Assembly: GCF_012317585.1 (NCBI RefSeq)
Contig: NZ_CP042909.1
Location: forward strand, 868,001-932,000
Direction of reading: 5' to 3'
DNA length: 64,000 nucleotides
Origin: Thermosulfurimonas marina
Lineage (GTDB): Bacteria; Desulfobacterota; Thermodesulfobacteria; Thermodesulfobacteriales; Thermodesulfobacteriaceae
Below the pieces are notes generated by a model. That model had not been told where the DNA came from. It did no database searches and saw only the letters and a program-made list of their open reading frames with translations. Position 1 is the stretch's first letter; every line of letters starts with the position of its first letter. Made by a program: the position numbers and the translations under genes. Shown piece by piece: positions 1 through 8,625 of this stretch.

Positions 1-2429
1 GGGGCCGGGGGTCGGACTTCCAGGGCCTTCCTTTCCAGAGTAGAGAGGATCTCCCGGGCCCGAGCGATCACCTCCGGGGGAAGCCCCGCCAGAGCCGCCA
101 CTTCCACCCCGTAGGAGCGGCTGGCCGGTCCGGGCTGGAGTCGGTAGAGGAAGACCACCTGATCCCGCCAACTCTTTACCGCCACATTGTAGTTTTTGAC
201 CCCCGGAAGTTCCTCGGCCAGCCGGGTGAGTTCGTGGTAATGGGTGGCCAGGAGGGTCAGGGCCCGCAAGCCGTGAAGGTGTTCGGCCACCGCCCAGGCG
301 ATGGCCAGCCCGTCATAGGTGCTGGTCCCTCGGCCGATCTCGTCCAGGATCACCAGGCTCCTTTCCGTGGCGTTGCGCAGGATGTTGGCACACTCGGCCA
401 TCTCCACCATGAAGGTGGAACGCCCCCGGGAGAGTTCATCCGAGGCCCCGATACGGCTAAAGATCCGATCACAGAGTCCGATACGGGCCGAAGCCGCGGG
501 GACAAAACTTCCCATATGGGCCAGAAGCACGATAAGGGCCGTCTGACGCAGGATGGTGGACTTTCCGGCCATGTTGGGACCGGTGATAAGAAGCAGACGT
601 TCGCCTTCGGGCTCAAGACGCACGGTGTTGGGGACAAAGCTTCCGTAGGGAAGGACCCTTTCCAGGACCGGATGCCGCCCCTCCACGATTTCTATTCCCG
701 GGGCCTCGGTGACCTCCGGGCAGACGTAACCGTACTTTTCGGCCACCTCCGCCAGCGAGCAGAGGGCATCGATCTCTCCCAGGGCCCGCGCGGTCTGCCG
801 CAACTCCTCGGCCCTTTCGGCCACCTCCTCCCGCAAGCCGACAAAGATTTCGTATTCCAGGGCCTGGATGCGTTCCTCCGCCGAAAGGACCCGGGCCTCA
901 AACTCCTTGAGTTCCGGGGTGATAAAACGTTCGGCGTTGGCCAGAGTCTGCTTGCGAATGTAGTCCCTGGGGACCCGGGCCAGATGGCTCTTGGTGACCT
1001 CGATGTAGTAGCCAAAGACCCGATTGAAGCCCACCCGAAGGTTGGGAATCCCGGTGCGGGCCCGCTCCCGAGACTCGATCTCCGAAAGGTAGCGCAGGGC
1101 GTTTTCCTTGAGATCGCGCAGTTCGTCCAGTTCCGGATGGACCCCGGGGCGCACCAGGCCCCCCTCTTTGGGACTGGCCGGCACCTCTTCGAGCAAGGTC
1201 TCCTCCAGGCGCCGCAAGAGTTCTCCGAAGTCCGCTAGCTCCTGGACCAGAGCCCTCAAGCGCCCGGGGGCCTCCGGGGGAAGGCTTTCCCGGATCTCCG
1301 GTAGCCTTTTCAGGGTCTCTCGCAGGGCCACCAAATCCCGGGGGCCCGCCAGCCGCAAGGCGCAACGGGTAGCCAGCCTTTCCAGATCGGTGACCCGAGA
1401 AAGGACCTCCCGCAAACGGCGCCGCCTTTCGGCCTCCTCTAAGAGGAATCTCAGGCTGGCCTGTCTTTGGCGAATGGCGGAAAGATCTCGCAGGGGATAG
1501 AGGATCCAGGAGCGGAGGGTGCGCCCTCCCATGGGAGTCCGGGTCTGATCCAGGACCCAGAGGAGACTGTGGCGGACCGTGCCGTCGAGCTGGTTGCGCA
1601 CCAGCTCCAGATTGCGCTTGGTGGGCTCATCCAGGACCAGATAGTTTCCCGGGAAATAAGGTCGGGGCGGGGCCAGACGCTCCAGCGCCCCGGGTTCATT
1701 TTCGGAAAGGTAGGTGAGGACCGCGCCCACGGCCGCAAGCCCCGCAGACATCTCCGCAAGGCCCAGCCCCGCGGGGTCGTGCACCCCGAAATGGCGGGCC
1801 AAAAGCTCCCGGGCCCGGGCCTCGCTGAACTCCCCGGAGGGTCTCTCCGAGAAGGCCACCCGGGGAAGGATTTCGGCCAGACTTTTTTTCAGAGGTTCGT
1901 TTCCCGGTGGAAGGAGGATCTCCCGGGGCTCGAGTCGAAAGAGTTCGTTCAGGAGATCCTCCCTTTCGGGAAGTTCGGTAACCCGGAAGTCTCCGGCCGA
2001 AAGATCCAAGAGAGCGAGTCCCGGTCTGCGCCCCGGAAAGACCGCCGCGAGATAACAGGCCTCCTTTTCCGGGAGGGCCTCCGGGTCCAGGAAAAGCCCC
2101 GGGGTAATTACCCGCAGGACCTCCCGGCGGACCAGCCCCTTGGCCTCCCGGGGGTCCTCCACCTGTTCACAGATGGCCACCCGGTAGCCGGACTCCACCA
2201 GTTTGCGTATATAAGGGGTGGCGTTGGCCGCCGGTACCCCACACATGGGGACCCGGCGTCCGCCCCCGGCGTCCCTTGAGGTAAGGGCGATGCCCAGGAT
2301 CCCGGCGGCTTTCTCCGCGTCTTCAAAAAACATTTCGTAGAAGTCCCCCAGACGGAAAAAGAGGATGGCCTCCGGATAACGACGCTTGATTTCCAGATAC
2401 TGACGGAACATAGGGGTGAACTTCTGCAT
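1..2429 (-). CDS. mutS: DNA mismatch repair ATPase MutS (3' end cut by window edge)
   Basis: MutS binds mismatched or looped DNA and uses ATP to recruit repair partners. Read on the minus strand from the ATG at 2429, the protein opens MQKFTPMFRQYLEIKRRYPE and continues with the FFRLGDFYEMF block of the mismatch-binding domain. A Walker A loop GPNMAGKST is encoded near position 560. About 809 residues are present and the frame runs open through base 1, so the C-terminus lies outside the window. The gene follows nadD by 12 nt, and I see no Shine-Dalgarno sequence before its ATG, which suggests translation coupled to nadD. A second in-frame ATG at 2411 is a less likely start. Confidence 0.96.
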   Translation of the reverse strand, partial: MQKFTPMFRQYLEIKRRYPEAILFFRLGDFYEMFFEDAEKAAGILGIALTSRDAGGGRRVPMCGVPAANATPYIRKLVESGYRVAICEQVEDPREAKGLVRREVLRVITPGLFLDPEALPEKEACYLAAVFPGRRPGLALLDLSAGDFRVTELPEREDLLNELFRLEPREILLPPGNEPLKKSLAEILPRVAFSERPSGEFSEARARELLARHFGVHDPAGLGLAEMSAGLAAVGAVLTYLSENEPGALERLAPPRPYFPGNYLVLDEPTKRNLELVRNQLDGTVRHSLLWVLDQTRTPMGGRTLRSWILYPLRDLSAIRQRQASLRFLLEEAERRRRLREVLSRVTDLERLATRCALRLAGPRDLVALRETLKRLPEIRESLPPEAPGRLRALVQELADFGELLRRLEETLLEEVPASPKEGGLVRPGVHPELDELRDLKENALRYLSEIESRERARTGIPNLRVGFNRVFGYYIEVTKSHLARVPRDYIRKQTLANAERFITPELKEFEARVLSAEERIQALEYEIFVGLREEVAERAEELRQTARALGEIDALCSLAEVAEKYGYVCPEVTEAPGIEIVEGRHPVLERVLPYGSFVPNTVRLEPEGERLLLITGPNMAGKSTILRQTALIVLLAHMGSFVPAASARIGLCDRIFSRIGASDELSRGRSTFMVEMAECANILRNATERSLVILDEIGRGTSTYDGLAIAWAVAEHLHGLRALTLLATHYHELTRLAEELPGVKNYNVAVKSWRDQVVFLYRLQPGPASRSYGVEVAALAGLPPEVIARAREILSTLERKALEVRPPA

Positions 2430-2441
2430 GGGATAAAAAGT

Positions 2442-3020
2442 TTAAAGGTAAAGACCGGCTTCCTCAATGCGACGGAAGACGGCCTCCGGTACCAGATAGC
2501 GTATGGAAAGCCCGGCCCGCCTCCTCCGGCGGATCTCGGTAGAGGAGATGTCCAGGCGGGTTACCCGGAGGAAATGCACTCTATGGTTCGGAAATAGTCT
2601 TTGGGCCTGTTTGCGGGCCTCCGCGGAGGAGAAGTCCCCCCGGGAGACCACCACCAGGTGCGCCAGCTCGGGAAGCCTCCGGTATTCGTGCCAGCTCTCT
2701 ATCTCCAGGAAGGCGTCCCAGCCCAGGATGAAGTAAAAGCGCCTTTCGGGATACCGGCTCCGGAGCTCAAGCAGGGTATCCACGGTGTAAGAAGGGCCAG
2801 GCCGGCGCCCTTCAATATCGAGGGCCCGAAAGGCCGGATGATCCTGAAGAGCCAGCTCCACCAACCGCAAGCGTTCTTCAAAGGGAAGATGGGGCTCGGC
2901 CCTTTTGTGCGGGGGAACCCCCGCCGGGATGAACCACACCTCGGCCAGCCCTAAGGCCTCGCGCACCTCTTCGGCCAAGCGTAGATGCGCCAGGTGAATG
3001 GGGTCAAAGGTACCCCCCAA
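2442..3020 (-). CDS. nadD: Nicotinate-nucleotide adenylyltransferase NadD
   Basis: NadD adenylates nicotinate mononucleotide to nicotinic acid adenine dinucleotide (NaAD) in NAD synthesis. The frame carries the nucleotidyltransferase signature GGTFDPIHLAHL and, near the C-terminus, the ISSTEIR motif typical of this family. The listed start is TTG at 3020, but in-frame codons upstream read SSKIGLL, which supplies the first beta strand of the fold. The true start is therefore probably upstream, yet there is no ATG, GTG or TTG there. An ATC at 3059, preceded by AGGAGG, is a candidate. The gene would then overlap the mscS-like stop by about 11 nt. The frame continues intact to a TAA at 2442. Confidence 0.93.
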   Translation of the reverse strand: MGGTFDPIHLAHLRLAEEVREALGLAEVWFIPAGVPPHKRAEPHLPFEERLRLVELALQDHPAFRALDIEGRRPGPSYTVDTLLELRSRYPERRFYFILGWDAFLEIESWHEYRRLPELAHLVVVSRGDFSSAEARKQAQRLFPNHRVHFLRVTRLDISSTEIRRRRRAGLSIRYLVPEAVFRRIEEAGLYL

Positions 3021-3048
3021 AAGACCGATCTTCGAGCTGGCGGGAGAA

Positions 3049-3600
3049 TTACCAGGGATAGAAGACCTCCTCCGGAGACTCCTTCAAGATTTTGACCACC
3101 GGTTTCTGTAAAAAGAGATTGTTGGGATAGAGCACGATTCCCCCTTGAGAGGTACGGATCTTTACGTTGAAAAGCCCCATATCTAAGATTTCTCCTTCTA
3201 CCGAATTGTCCCCATCCACAATGCGAATGGTGTCTCCTATTCGGAGGGGAAAGGCCACAAAGAGGATCAGACTCGAGGTAATGTTACTGAGAAGAGACCA
3301 GGAGGCAAAAAAAGCGACACCTACCAGGGCAAAGAGGGAAGAAGCCAGGACCAAAAGCCCTCGCAGATTTATGCCCCAAAAGCCCAAAAGAAGGGGCAAG
3401 AAGAGTAAAAAAAGAAGTAAATTTGCAAATTTTCGGGTATAAATAAGTCTTCGATAGGCCAGATGGTGTCTCTTGGCGTACCGACCGAGAGAAATATTGA
3501 CCGTAGAAGCGATAATCACATAGAGGACCACCAAAAAACAGGTGGCCACCAGCTTAAAGAGGTAGGGCCAATCCTGACGAAGCCAATCCAGGTTTTCCAC
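3049..3600 (-). CDS. Small MscS-family mechanosensitive channel
   Basis: A 183-residue inner-membrane protein with about three hydrophobic segments (roughly residues 14-32, 58-76 and 82-106). After these comes the MscS beta domain, recognisable by FPLRIGDTIRIVDGDNSVEG and the GIVLYPNNLFLQKPV stretch. MscS proteins open under membrane tension and release solutes on osmotic downshock. This one is much shorter than E. coli MscS (about 286 residues) because the C-terminal alpha/beta vestibule domain is missing, so gating behaviour may differ. It starts with ATG at 3600, divergent from tlyA, and leads into nadD and mutS on the same strand. Confidence 0.8.
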   Translation of the reverse strand: MENLDWLRQDWPYLFKLVATCFLVVLYVIIASTVNISLGRYAKRHHLAYRRLIYTRKFANLLLFLLFLPLLLGFWGINLRGLLVLASSLFALVGVAFFASWSLLSNITSSLILFVAFPLRIGDTIRIVDGDNSVEGEILDMGLFNVKIRTSQGGIVLYPNNLFLQKPVVKILKESPEEVFYPW

Positions 3601-3667
3601 GAAAGGACTCCCGGGACAAAGCCGATTTTTGGTCTAAAAATTATAGTCTTAAGGAGAGGAAGACAAG

Positions 3668-4414
3668 ATGAAAAAGGAGAGGCTGGATAAACTGCTGGTG
3701 GCTCGGGGGTTTGTGGAAACCCGGGAAAAGGCCCAGGCCTTGATTATGGCCGGGGAGGTCTTCGTGGAGGGACAGCGGGTGGAAAAGGCCGGGGCCCGGG
3801 TCCCGGTTGAGGCCCGGATCGAGATCCGGGGCCGGGGGTTGCCTTATGTGTCCCGGGGAGGGCTAAAGCTGGAAGGGGCCCTAAAGGTCTTCGAACTTTC
3901 CCCTCGGGGATGGGTCTGTGCGGATCTGGGGGCCTCCACCGGGGGTTTTACCCATTGCCTCCTTAAGCACGGGGCCCGCAGGGTTTATGCCCTGGACGTG
4001 GGACGAGGGCAGCTCCATGAGAGCCTGCGCCGGGATCCCCGGGTGGTGGTCCTCGAGGGGGTTAATGCCCGGTACCTTACCGCCGAAAGCCTTCCGGAAG
4101 CGGTGGATCTGGTGACCATCGATGTCTCTTTTATCTCCCTCAAAAAGATCCTTCCGGCGGCCCTCACCATCCTCAAACCCGGGGGAAGGATCCTGGCCCT
4201 GATTAAGCCCCAATTCGAGGTGGGCCGAAGGGAGGTGGGGCGGGGAGGGGTGGTGCGGGACCACGCCAAGCACCGCCGGGTGATAAAAGAAATCTGGTGC
4301 TTCGGGGAAGAATTGGGGCTCAAGGCCCTGGGGGTGGCCGAAAGCCCCCTTCCCGGCCCTTCCGGAAATCGGGAGTTTTTCATTTTGTTCCAAAAATCTC
4401 CTTTACAAGCCTGA
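3668..4414 (+). CDS. tlyA: TlyA-family rRNA 2'-O-methyltransferase / S4-domain FtsJ-like protein
   Basis: Residues 4-60 form an S4 RNA-binding domain (RLDKLLVARGFVETREKAQA), followed by an FtsJ-type Rossmann methyltransferase. Landmarks are CADLGASTGGFTHCLL (SAM-binding loop), YALDVGRGQL and DLVTIDVSFISL. TlyA enzymes 2'-O-methylate rRNA in several bacteria; in others the biological role is unproven. The length of 248 residues is normal. The start is an ATG with GGAGAGGAAG upstream. It is separated by 45 nt from the downstream zinc-ribbon gene. Confidence 0.92.
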   Translation: MKKERLDKLLVARGFVETREKAQALIMAGEVFVEGQRVEKAGARVPVEARIEIRGRGLPYVSRGGLKLEGALKVFELSPRGWVCADLGASTGGFTHCLLKHGARRVYALDVGRGQLHESLRRDPRVVVLEGVNARYLTAESLPEAVDLVTIDVSFISLKKILPAALTILKPGGRILALIKPQFEVGRREVGRGGVVRDHAKHRRVIKEIWCFGEELGLKALGVAESPLPGPSGNREFFILFQKSPLQA

Positions 4415-4459
4415 GAGGGATTGTTATTTTGCGAGAAAGTCTGTGGAGGAGGTCTGGCG

Positions 4460-4669
4460 GTGAAGATTATCTTCGATCCGGAGGTTACGGAGGAGTTAAA
4501 GGAGGAAATCCGCAGCCTCGTAGAGGAGGCCGAAATAGATAAAAAGTGCCCGGAATGCGGGGCCCAGGAGATCTATGTGGCCTTGCTCGGAAGGATCCTG
4601 GACGTCAAATGTTACGAGTGTGGACATTCCTTCCTGGAAATAGAGATGGAGACCGAGGAGGGGGAATAA
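4460..4669 (+). CDS. Small zinc-ribbon protein, function unknown
   Basis: A 69-residue protein. I choose the GTG at 4460 because GGAGGAGGT lies about 5 nt upstream; a longer frame from TTG at 4421 would include an unlikely Cys/Gly-rich leader. The protein has an acidic amphipathic N-terminal half and one treble-clef or zinc-ribbon pair, CPECGAQ and CYECGHSF, spaced about 22 residues apart. The C-terminus is very acidic (EMETEEGE). Such ribbons usually bind nucleic acid or other proteins, but no specific function can be named. It is the last gene of the tlyA pair and converges on folE2, ending 2 nt before it. Confidence 0.8.
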   Translation: MKIIFDPEVTEELKEEIRSLVEEAEIDKKCPECGAQEIYVALLGRILDVKCYECGHSFLEIEMETEEGE

Positions 4670-4671
4670 GT

Positions 4672-5451
4672 TCAGCCTTTCCGTCTTTCGATATAGGCGT
4701 AGGCGTTGTGGGCGTGAATGGATTCGAAATTTTCGGCCGAGACCGCAAACCAAGTAATGTCTGGGTGTTCCAGCAACCGCTGGGCCACTTCGCGGACCAC
4801 ATCCTCCACAAATCGCGGTCGGCGGTGGGCTTCCTCGGTGACGAATTTTTCGTCCGGTCGTTTAAGAAGGGGATAGACCGGGCTTGAGGCCGAGGCCTCC
4901 ACGATCTCGATCAGATCTTCCAACCAGACAAAGCGCCGGAAACGCACCCGGAGATTGACCTCCCCCCGCTGGTTGTGGGCCCCGATCTCGCTTATGGCCT
5001 GGGAACAGGGACAAACGGTCATCACCGGCACTCTAACCCCCAGAACGATATCCAGCGCCTTTTCGTCTTTGGCCCCGGCAATAAGACAGCGATATTCCAT
5101 CAGGGAGGGGGCCCGGCTCACCGGGGCCTCCTTTTTAAGAAAGTAAGAAAAGCGTATTTCCAGATGGGCCACCTTGGCTGAGAGCTTCTCCCGCATGCGA
5201 TCCAGGATAAAGGGAATGTTGCGGATGTGGATCTCCTCCCGGAATTCGTTGAGGATCTCAATGAAGCGGCTCATGTGGGTGCCCTTGAATTCCTGGGGTA
5301 GATCTACGAACATGTCGATCTCGGCCACCGTGTGCTGAAGCCCCCGGCGTTTGTCGAGCACCGAGACCGGATAGCGGATGCCCTTGATCCCCACCTTATC
5401 GATGGGGATCTCGCAGCTGGCCGGCTCGCTCTGGACGTCTTTAAGCTCCAT
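4672..5451 (-). CDS. folE2: GTP cyclohydrolase FolE2 (type IB)
   Basis: GTP cyclohydrolase IB converts GTP to 7,8-dihydroneopterin triphosphate, the first step of folate (and queuosine precursor) synthesis. Family signs are VGIKGIRYPV near residue 20, the THMSRFIEIL block, and the active-site stretch VMTVCPCSQAIS, where the first cysteine is the conserved catalytic and metal-binding residue. The later GAHNQRGEVNLRVR block also fits. The length of 259 residues is normal. FolE2 is the zinc-independent alternative to FolE and can use other divalent metals. Its start overlaps the cooC-like gene by 11 nt, so it is the last gene of the purDE-tsaC-cooC-folE2 operon. Confidence 0.93.
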   Translation of the reverse strand: MELKDVQSEPASCEIPIDKVGIKGIRYPVSVLDKRRGLQHTVAEIDMFVDLPQEFKGTHMSRFIEILNEFREEIHIRNIPFILDRMREKLSAKVAHLEIRFSYFLKKEAPVSRAPSLMEYRCLIAGAKDEKALDIVLGVRVPVMTVCPCSQAISEIGAHNQRGEVNLRVRFRRFVWLEDLIEIVEASASSPVYPLLKRPDEKFVTEEAHRRPRFVEDVVREVAQRLLEHPDITWFAVSAENFESIHAHNAYAYIERRKG

Positions 5452-6196
5452 GGGAAAGGAGGATCCGGGCCAGGCGCCGGGCGGCCTCCACCGCCGGACC
5501 TTCTACCTCCAAAAGACTGCGCCCCTCCCTCTCCGCCGCCGCCACCTGCGGGTCTTCCGGAAAGGAGAGCACCGGGCTTTGCCCCAGGGTCTTTTCGATA
5601 AAGGCTTCGTCTTCGGTCGTGCGGACGGCGTTTCCCACCACCAGAACGTTTTTAAGCTCTAGCTCCCGGGCCAGGCGGAGGATCTGTTTGGCGGTCTCCA
5701 GACTACCCCGGTAAGGCTGGGTGACTACCAGGATGAAGTCCATGGGGACCACGGTGCCCCGGCCGAAGTGCTCTACCCCGGCCTCCATGTCCACCACCAC
5801 GGCCTCCCGGGCCTGGAGGATGAGATGGGAAAGGAGCCGGCGCAGGACGGTCTGCTCCGGGCAGGCACAGCCCCCTCCAGCCTCTCTTATGGCCCCGAGG
5901 ACCATGAGCTTGAGTCCGTCCCGGGTGAGCATAAACCTTTCCGGAAGATCCTCGATACGGGGGTTCAGGGTATAGTAGGGGCCGGCCTTCTCCGCCCTTT
6001 CGGCCAGAAGCTCCCGCATCTCGGAAAGCGGCGTGAGCTTTTCTTCCTCCGAAAAGCCGAGCAAGCGCCCCAGATGAGGGCTGGGATCGGCATCGATGGC
6101 CAGGACGGAAAGGCCTTCCTCGCGCAGGGCCCGGCAGAGGAGGGCCGCCACCGTACTCTTTCCTACTCCGCCCTTTCCGCAGAAGGCGATTTTCAT
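5441..6196 (-). CDS. CooC-type nickel-insertion ATPase (first of two)
   Basis: A SIMIBI-class ATPase of 251 residues with the deviant Walker A CGKGGVGKST at the N-terminus and AIDADPSPHLG after it. A CXC motif (GGGCACPE, about residue 112) and VVDMEAGVEHFGRG are shared with CooC, which loads nickel into carbon monoxide dehydrogenase. The CXC cysteines bind nickel or zinc at the dimer interface in characterised CooC. No CODH gene is in the window, so the client is inferred. It overlaps tsaC by 4 nt and folE2 by 11 nt, which implies cotranscription with housekeeping genes. A ParA/MinD-type role is less likely because of the CXC motif. Confidence 0.82.
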   Translation of the reverse strand: MKIAFCGKGGVGKSTVAALLCRALREEGLSVLAIDADPSPHLGRLLGFSEEEKLTPLSEMRELLAERAEKAGPYYTLNPRIEDLPERFMLTRDGLKLMVLGAIREAGGGCACPEQTVLRRLLSHLILQAREAVVVDMEAGVEHFGRGTVVPMDFILVVTQPYRGSLETAKQILRLARELELKNVLVVGNAVRTTEDEAFIEKTLGQSPVLSFPEDPQVAAAEREGRSLLEVEGPAVEAARRLARILLSHGA

Positions 6197-6816
6197 GAGA
6201 ATGATTTTAACAGCTTTTCAATTTTCTCCCAGGGCACGGCCCCGGGGCGCAGAAGCTCCACCCGTTCGGAGACCACGGAGACCAGGGTGGAAGGCTTTTC
6301 TCCGGGGCAGGGACCGCCGTCCAGGATAAGGTCGATCTCGGGAAAATAGTGGGCCACCTCTTCGGCGGTTCGGGCCGGAGGCTCTTCGGAAAGATTGGCG
6401 CTGGTTCCGGTAACCGGCCCGCGAAAAAGGCGGGGGAGATCCCGGGCCAGAGGATGAGAGGACACTCTCAGGGCCACGGTTCCGGTCTCAGCGGTGAGCC
6501 AGGGAGGGATATCCGTCCGGGCGCGGAAGACAATGGTCAGAGGCCCGGGCCAGAAGTGCTCCATCAGGAGCTCGGCTACCGGAGGTATTTCTTCCACCAG
6601 CCGGCCCACCTCCTCCCGGTCCCCGAGGAGAAGGAGAACCGGCTTGTCCCTCCGGCGGCGCTTGACCTCATAGAGTCTTTCAATGGCCGCCGGGTTGAAG
6701 GGATCGGCCCCCAAACCATAAAAGGTCTCGGTGGGAAAACCCACCAGCCCCCCCTCAGAGAGCACCCGCAGGGCCTCACTTAAGGCCTCTTCCTCTTCCG
6801 CACGCAGGATCTTCAT
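6193..6816 (-). CDS. tsaC: L-threonylcarbamoyladenylate synthase (TsaC/YrdC/Sua5)
   Basis: It makes threonylcarbamoyl-AMP from threonine, bicarbonate and ATP for the t6A37 modification of ANN-decoding tRNAs. The YrdC fold is evident in GGLVGFPTETFYGLGADPFN, KRRRRDKPVLLLL, FWPGPLTIVF and GTSANLS. The length of 207 residues matches the short TsaC form without the Sua5 C-terminal domain. It overlaps its neighbours by 4 nt on each side (ATGA-type junctions), so it is translationally coupled in the purDE operon. Confidence 0.94.
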   Translation of the reverse strand: MKILRAEEEEALSEALRVLSEGGLVGFPTETFYGLGADPFNPAAIERLYEVKRRRRDKPVLLLLGDREEVGRLVEEIPPVAELLMEHFWPGPLTIVFRARTDIPPWLTAETGTVALRVSSHPLARDLPRLFRGPVTGTSANLSEEPPARTAEEVAHYFPEIDLILDGGPCPGEKPSTLVSVVSERVELLRPGAVPWEKIEKLLKSFS

Positions 6817-8546
6817 CCCGAAGAAAGGTTTTTACGATAATTCTGGAGTTTCCTGCGCAGGCGTTCCTCGGAAAGGGCCAGAATCTCTACCGCAAGAAGG
6901 GCGGCGTTGGCAAAATTCCCTATGCCCACCGTGGCCACCGGCACCCCCCGGGGCATCTGCACTATGGAAAGGAGGGCGTCCACCCCCTTAAGAGGCCCGG
7001 CAGCCACCGGCACCCCGATTACCGGAAGGGTAGTATGGGCCGCCACCACCCCGGGAAGATGGGCGGAAAGGCCCGCCCCGGCGATGAGGACCTTGGTCCC
7101 CCGGGCTTCGGCCTCCTCCGCATAGCGGCGGACCTTCTCCGGGGTGCGATGGGCCGAAGCCACCACCACCTCATAAGGGACCCCGAACTCCTGAAAGACC
7201 CTCTCGGCGGCCTCCACCTGGGAAAGATCGCTCGGGCTTCCCACCAAAAGGCCCACCTTGGGGGGCTTAAGATGTTTCAGGGCCTTGGCCCCAATGTCCC
7301 TGCGGAAATGGGCTCCTTCAAAGGAGATCTTTTCCACCGCTTCGTAGGCCCGGTCGATGGCCGAGGGGAGGTCTTCGGCCAGGGCCGTGACTCCCAGGAC
7401 CCGGCCTCCGGAGGTCACCAGTCGCCCTTCAGCCTCGGCCACTCCGGCCATAAAGACCTTTACTCCGGGGATTCTTTCGGCCTCCTCAATTCCGCGAATT
7501 TCCTTGCCCTTTTCGTACTTTCCGGGATAGCCCTCAGAGGCCAGGACCACACAGACCGCAGGCTCCGGCCTTACCTTCACTTCGCCTTCGGCAAGCCTTC
7601 CCTCAAAAGCGGCCTCGATGAGTTCCACCAGATCGGACTCCAGGCGCATGAGGACCGGCTGGGCCTCCGGATCCCCGAAACGGCAATTAAATTCCAGCAC
7701 ATAAGGCCGCCCCTTTACCATCATGAGCCCCCCGTAAAGCACCCCCAGATAGGGCCGTCCCTCCCGGGCCAGGGCCCGGATGGTGGGTTTCATAATCCGT
7801 TCAAGGATCTCCTCCTGAAGCTCCGGAGTGACCAGAGGGGCCGGGGAATAGGCCCCCATGCCCCCAGTGTTGGGGCCCCGGTCTCCGTCAAGGAGGCGCT
7901 TGTGATCCTGAGAGGTGGGCAGAGGCAGCACCACCTCCCCGTCGGTAAGGACCATGAAGGAGGCCTCCTCTCCCACCAGGCATTCTTCGATGACCACCCG
8001 GGCCCCGGCCTCCCCGAAGACCCGCTCTTCCATGATCTTTTCCACTGCAGAAAGGGCCTCCTCCACGGTCTCGGCCACGATGACCCCTTTGCCCGCGGCC
8101 AAGCCATCCGCTTTGACTACAATGGGAGCCCCGGTCTTCTCGATATAGCGCTTGGCCGCCGTGGGGTCGTCGAAGACCTCGAAACGGGGCACGGGGATTC
8201 CATAGCGGGCCAGGAGTTCCCGGGCAAAGGCCTTGCTGGCCTCAATTTCGGCCGCGGCCTTCGTGGGTCCAAAGACCCGAAGCCCCCTTTCCTGAAAATA
8301 GTCGGCCAGTCCCCGGGCCAGGGGATCCTCCGGTCCCACCACGGTGAAGGCCACCTCCTTTTCCCGGGCGGACCGGGCCAGGGCCTCAAAATCAAAGGGG
8401 TCGATGGGCAGACAGACACATTTTTCCTCCCGGGCGATGCCCGCATTTCCCGGGGCACAGTAGACCTTCTCCACCTTCGGACTCTGGGCTAACTTCCAAC
8501 ATAAGGCGTGCTCCCGTCCCCCTCCTCCGACCACCAGAACTTTCAT
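6813..8546 (-). CDS. purDE: Fused purine enzyme: GAR synthetase (PurD) + N5-CAIR mutase (PurE)
   Basis: One uninterrupted 577-residue frame joins two purine-synthesis enzymes. Residues 1 to about 425 are PurD, with the N-terminal VLVVGGGGREHALCWKLAQS, an ATP-grasp core (FVVKADGLAAGKGV-like segment, then FNCRFGDPEAQ). From about residue 430 to the end is class I PurE, with VGSPSDLS, the VASAHRTP loop and IAGAGLSAHLPGVVAAHT. PurD makes glycinamide ribonucleotide (step 2) and PurE converts N5-CAIR to CAIR (step 6b), so the joined steps are not consecutive. A short linker (about KHLKPP) connects them, and no stop or internal start with a good ribosome site is evident. It heads an operon with tsaC, cooC and folE2. 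Confidence 0.94.
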   Translation of the reverse strand: MKVLVVGGGGREHALCWKLAQSPKVEKVYCAPGNAGIAREEKCVCLPIDPFDFEALARSAREKEVAFTVVGPEDPLARGLADYFQERGLRVFGPTKAAAEIEASKAFARELLARYGIPVPRFEVFDDPTAAKRYIEKTGAPIVVKADGLAAGKGVIVAETVEEALSAVEKIMEERVFGEAGARVVIEECLVGEEASFMVLTDGEVVLPLPTSQDHKRLLDGDRGPNTGGMGAYSPAPLVTPELQEEILERIMKPTIRALAREGRPYLGVLYGGLMMVKGRPYVLEFNCRFGDPEAQPVLMRLESDLVELIEAAFEGRLAEGEVKVRPEPAVCVVLASEGYPGKYEKGKEIRGIEEAERIPGVKVFMAGVAEAEGRLVTSGGRVLGVTALAEDLPSAIDRAYEAVEKISFEGAHFRRDIGAKALKHLKPPKVGLLVGSPSDLSQVEAAERVFQEFGVPYEVVVASAHRTPEKVRRYAEEAEARGTKVLIAGAGLSAHLPGVVAAHTTLPVIGVPVAAGPLKGVDALLSIVQMPRGVPVATVGIGNFANAALLAVEILALSEERLRRKLQNYRKNLSSG

Positions 8547-8625
8547 GGCCTCCTCCTCTCAAAGATTTTTTCTCAGACAGTCCCGGAGACGGCGTAGGCC
8601 CGGCACATAAATGGAAAGCCGCGGG

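Noticed and set aside
2940-3020. Defective NadD because HxGH reads HLAH
   Set aside because: The glycine-to-alanine form is, as I recall, common among NadD proteins, and the other motifs are intact.
8547-8625. Terminator or riboswitch between lysA and purDE
   Set aside because: Only a very short AGCC/GGCT hairpin is present, with no T tract and no room for a purine riboswitch fold.
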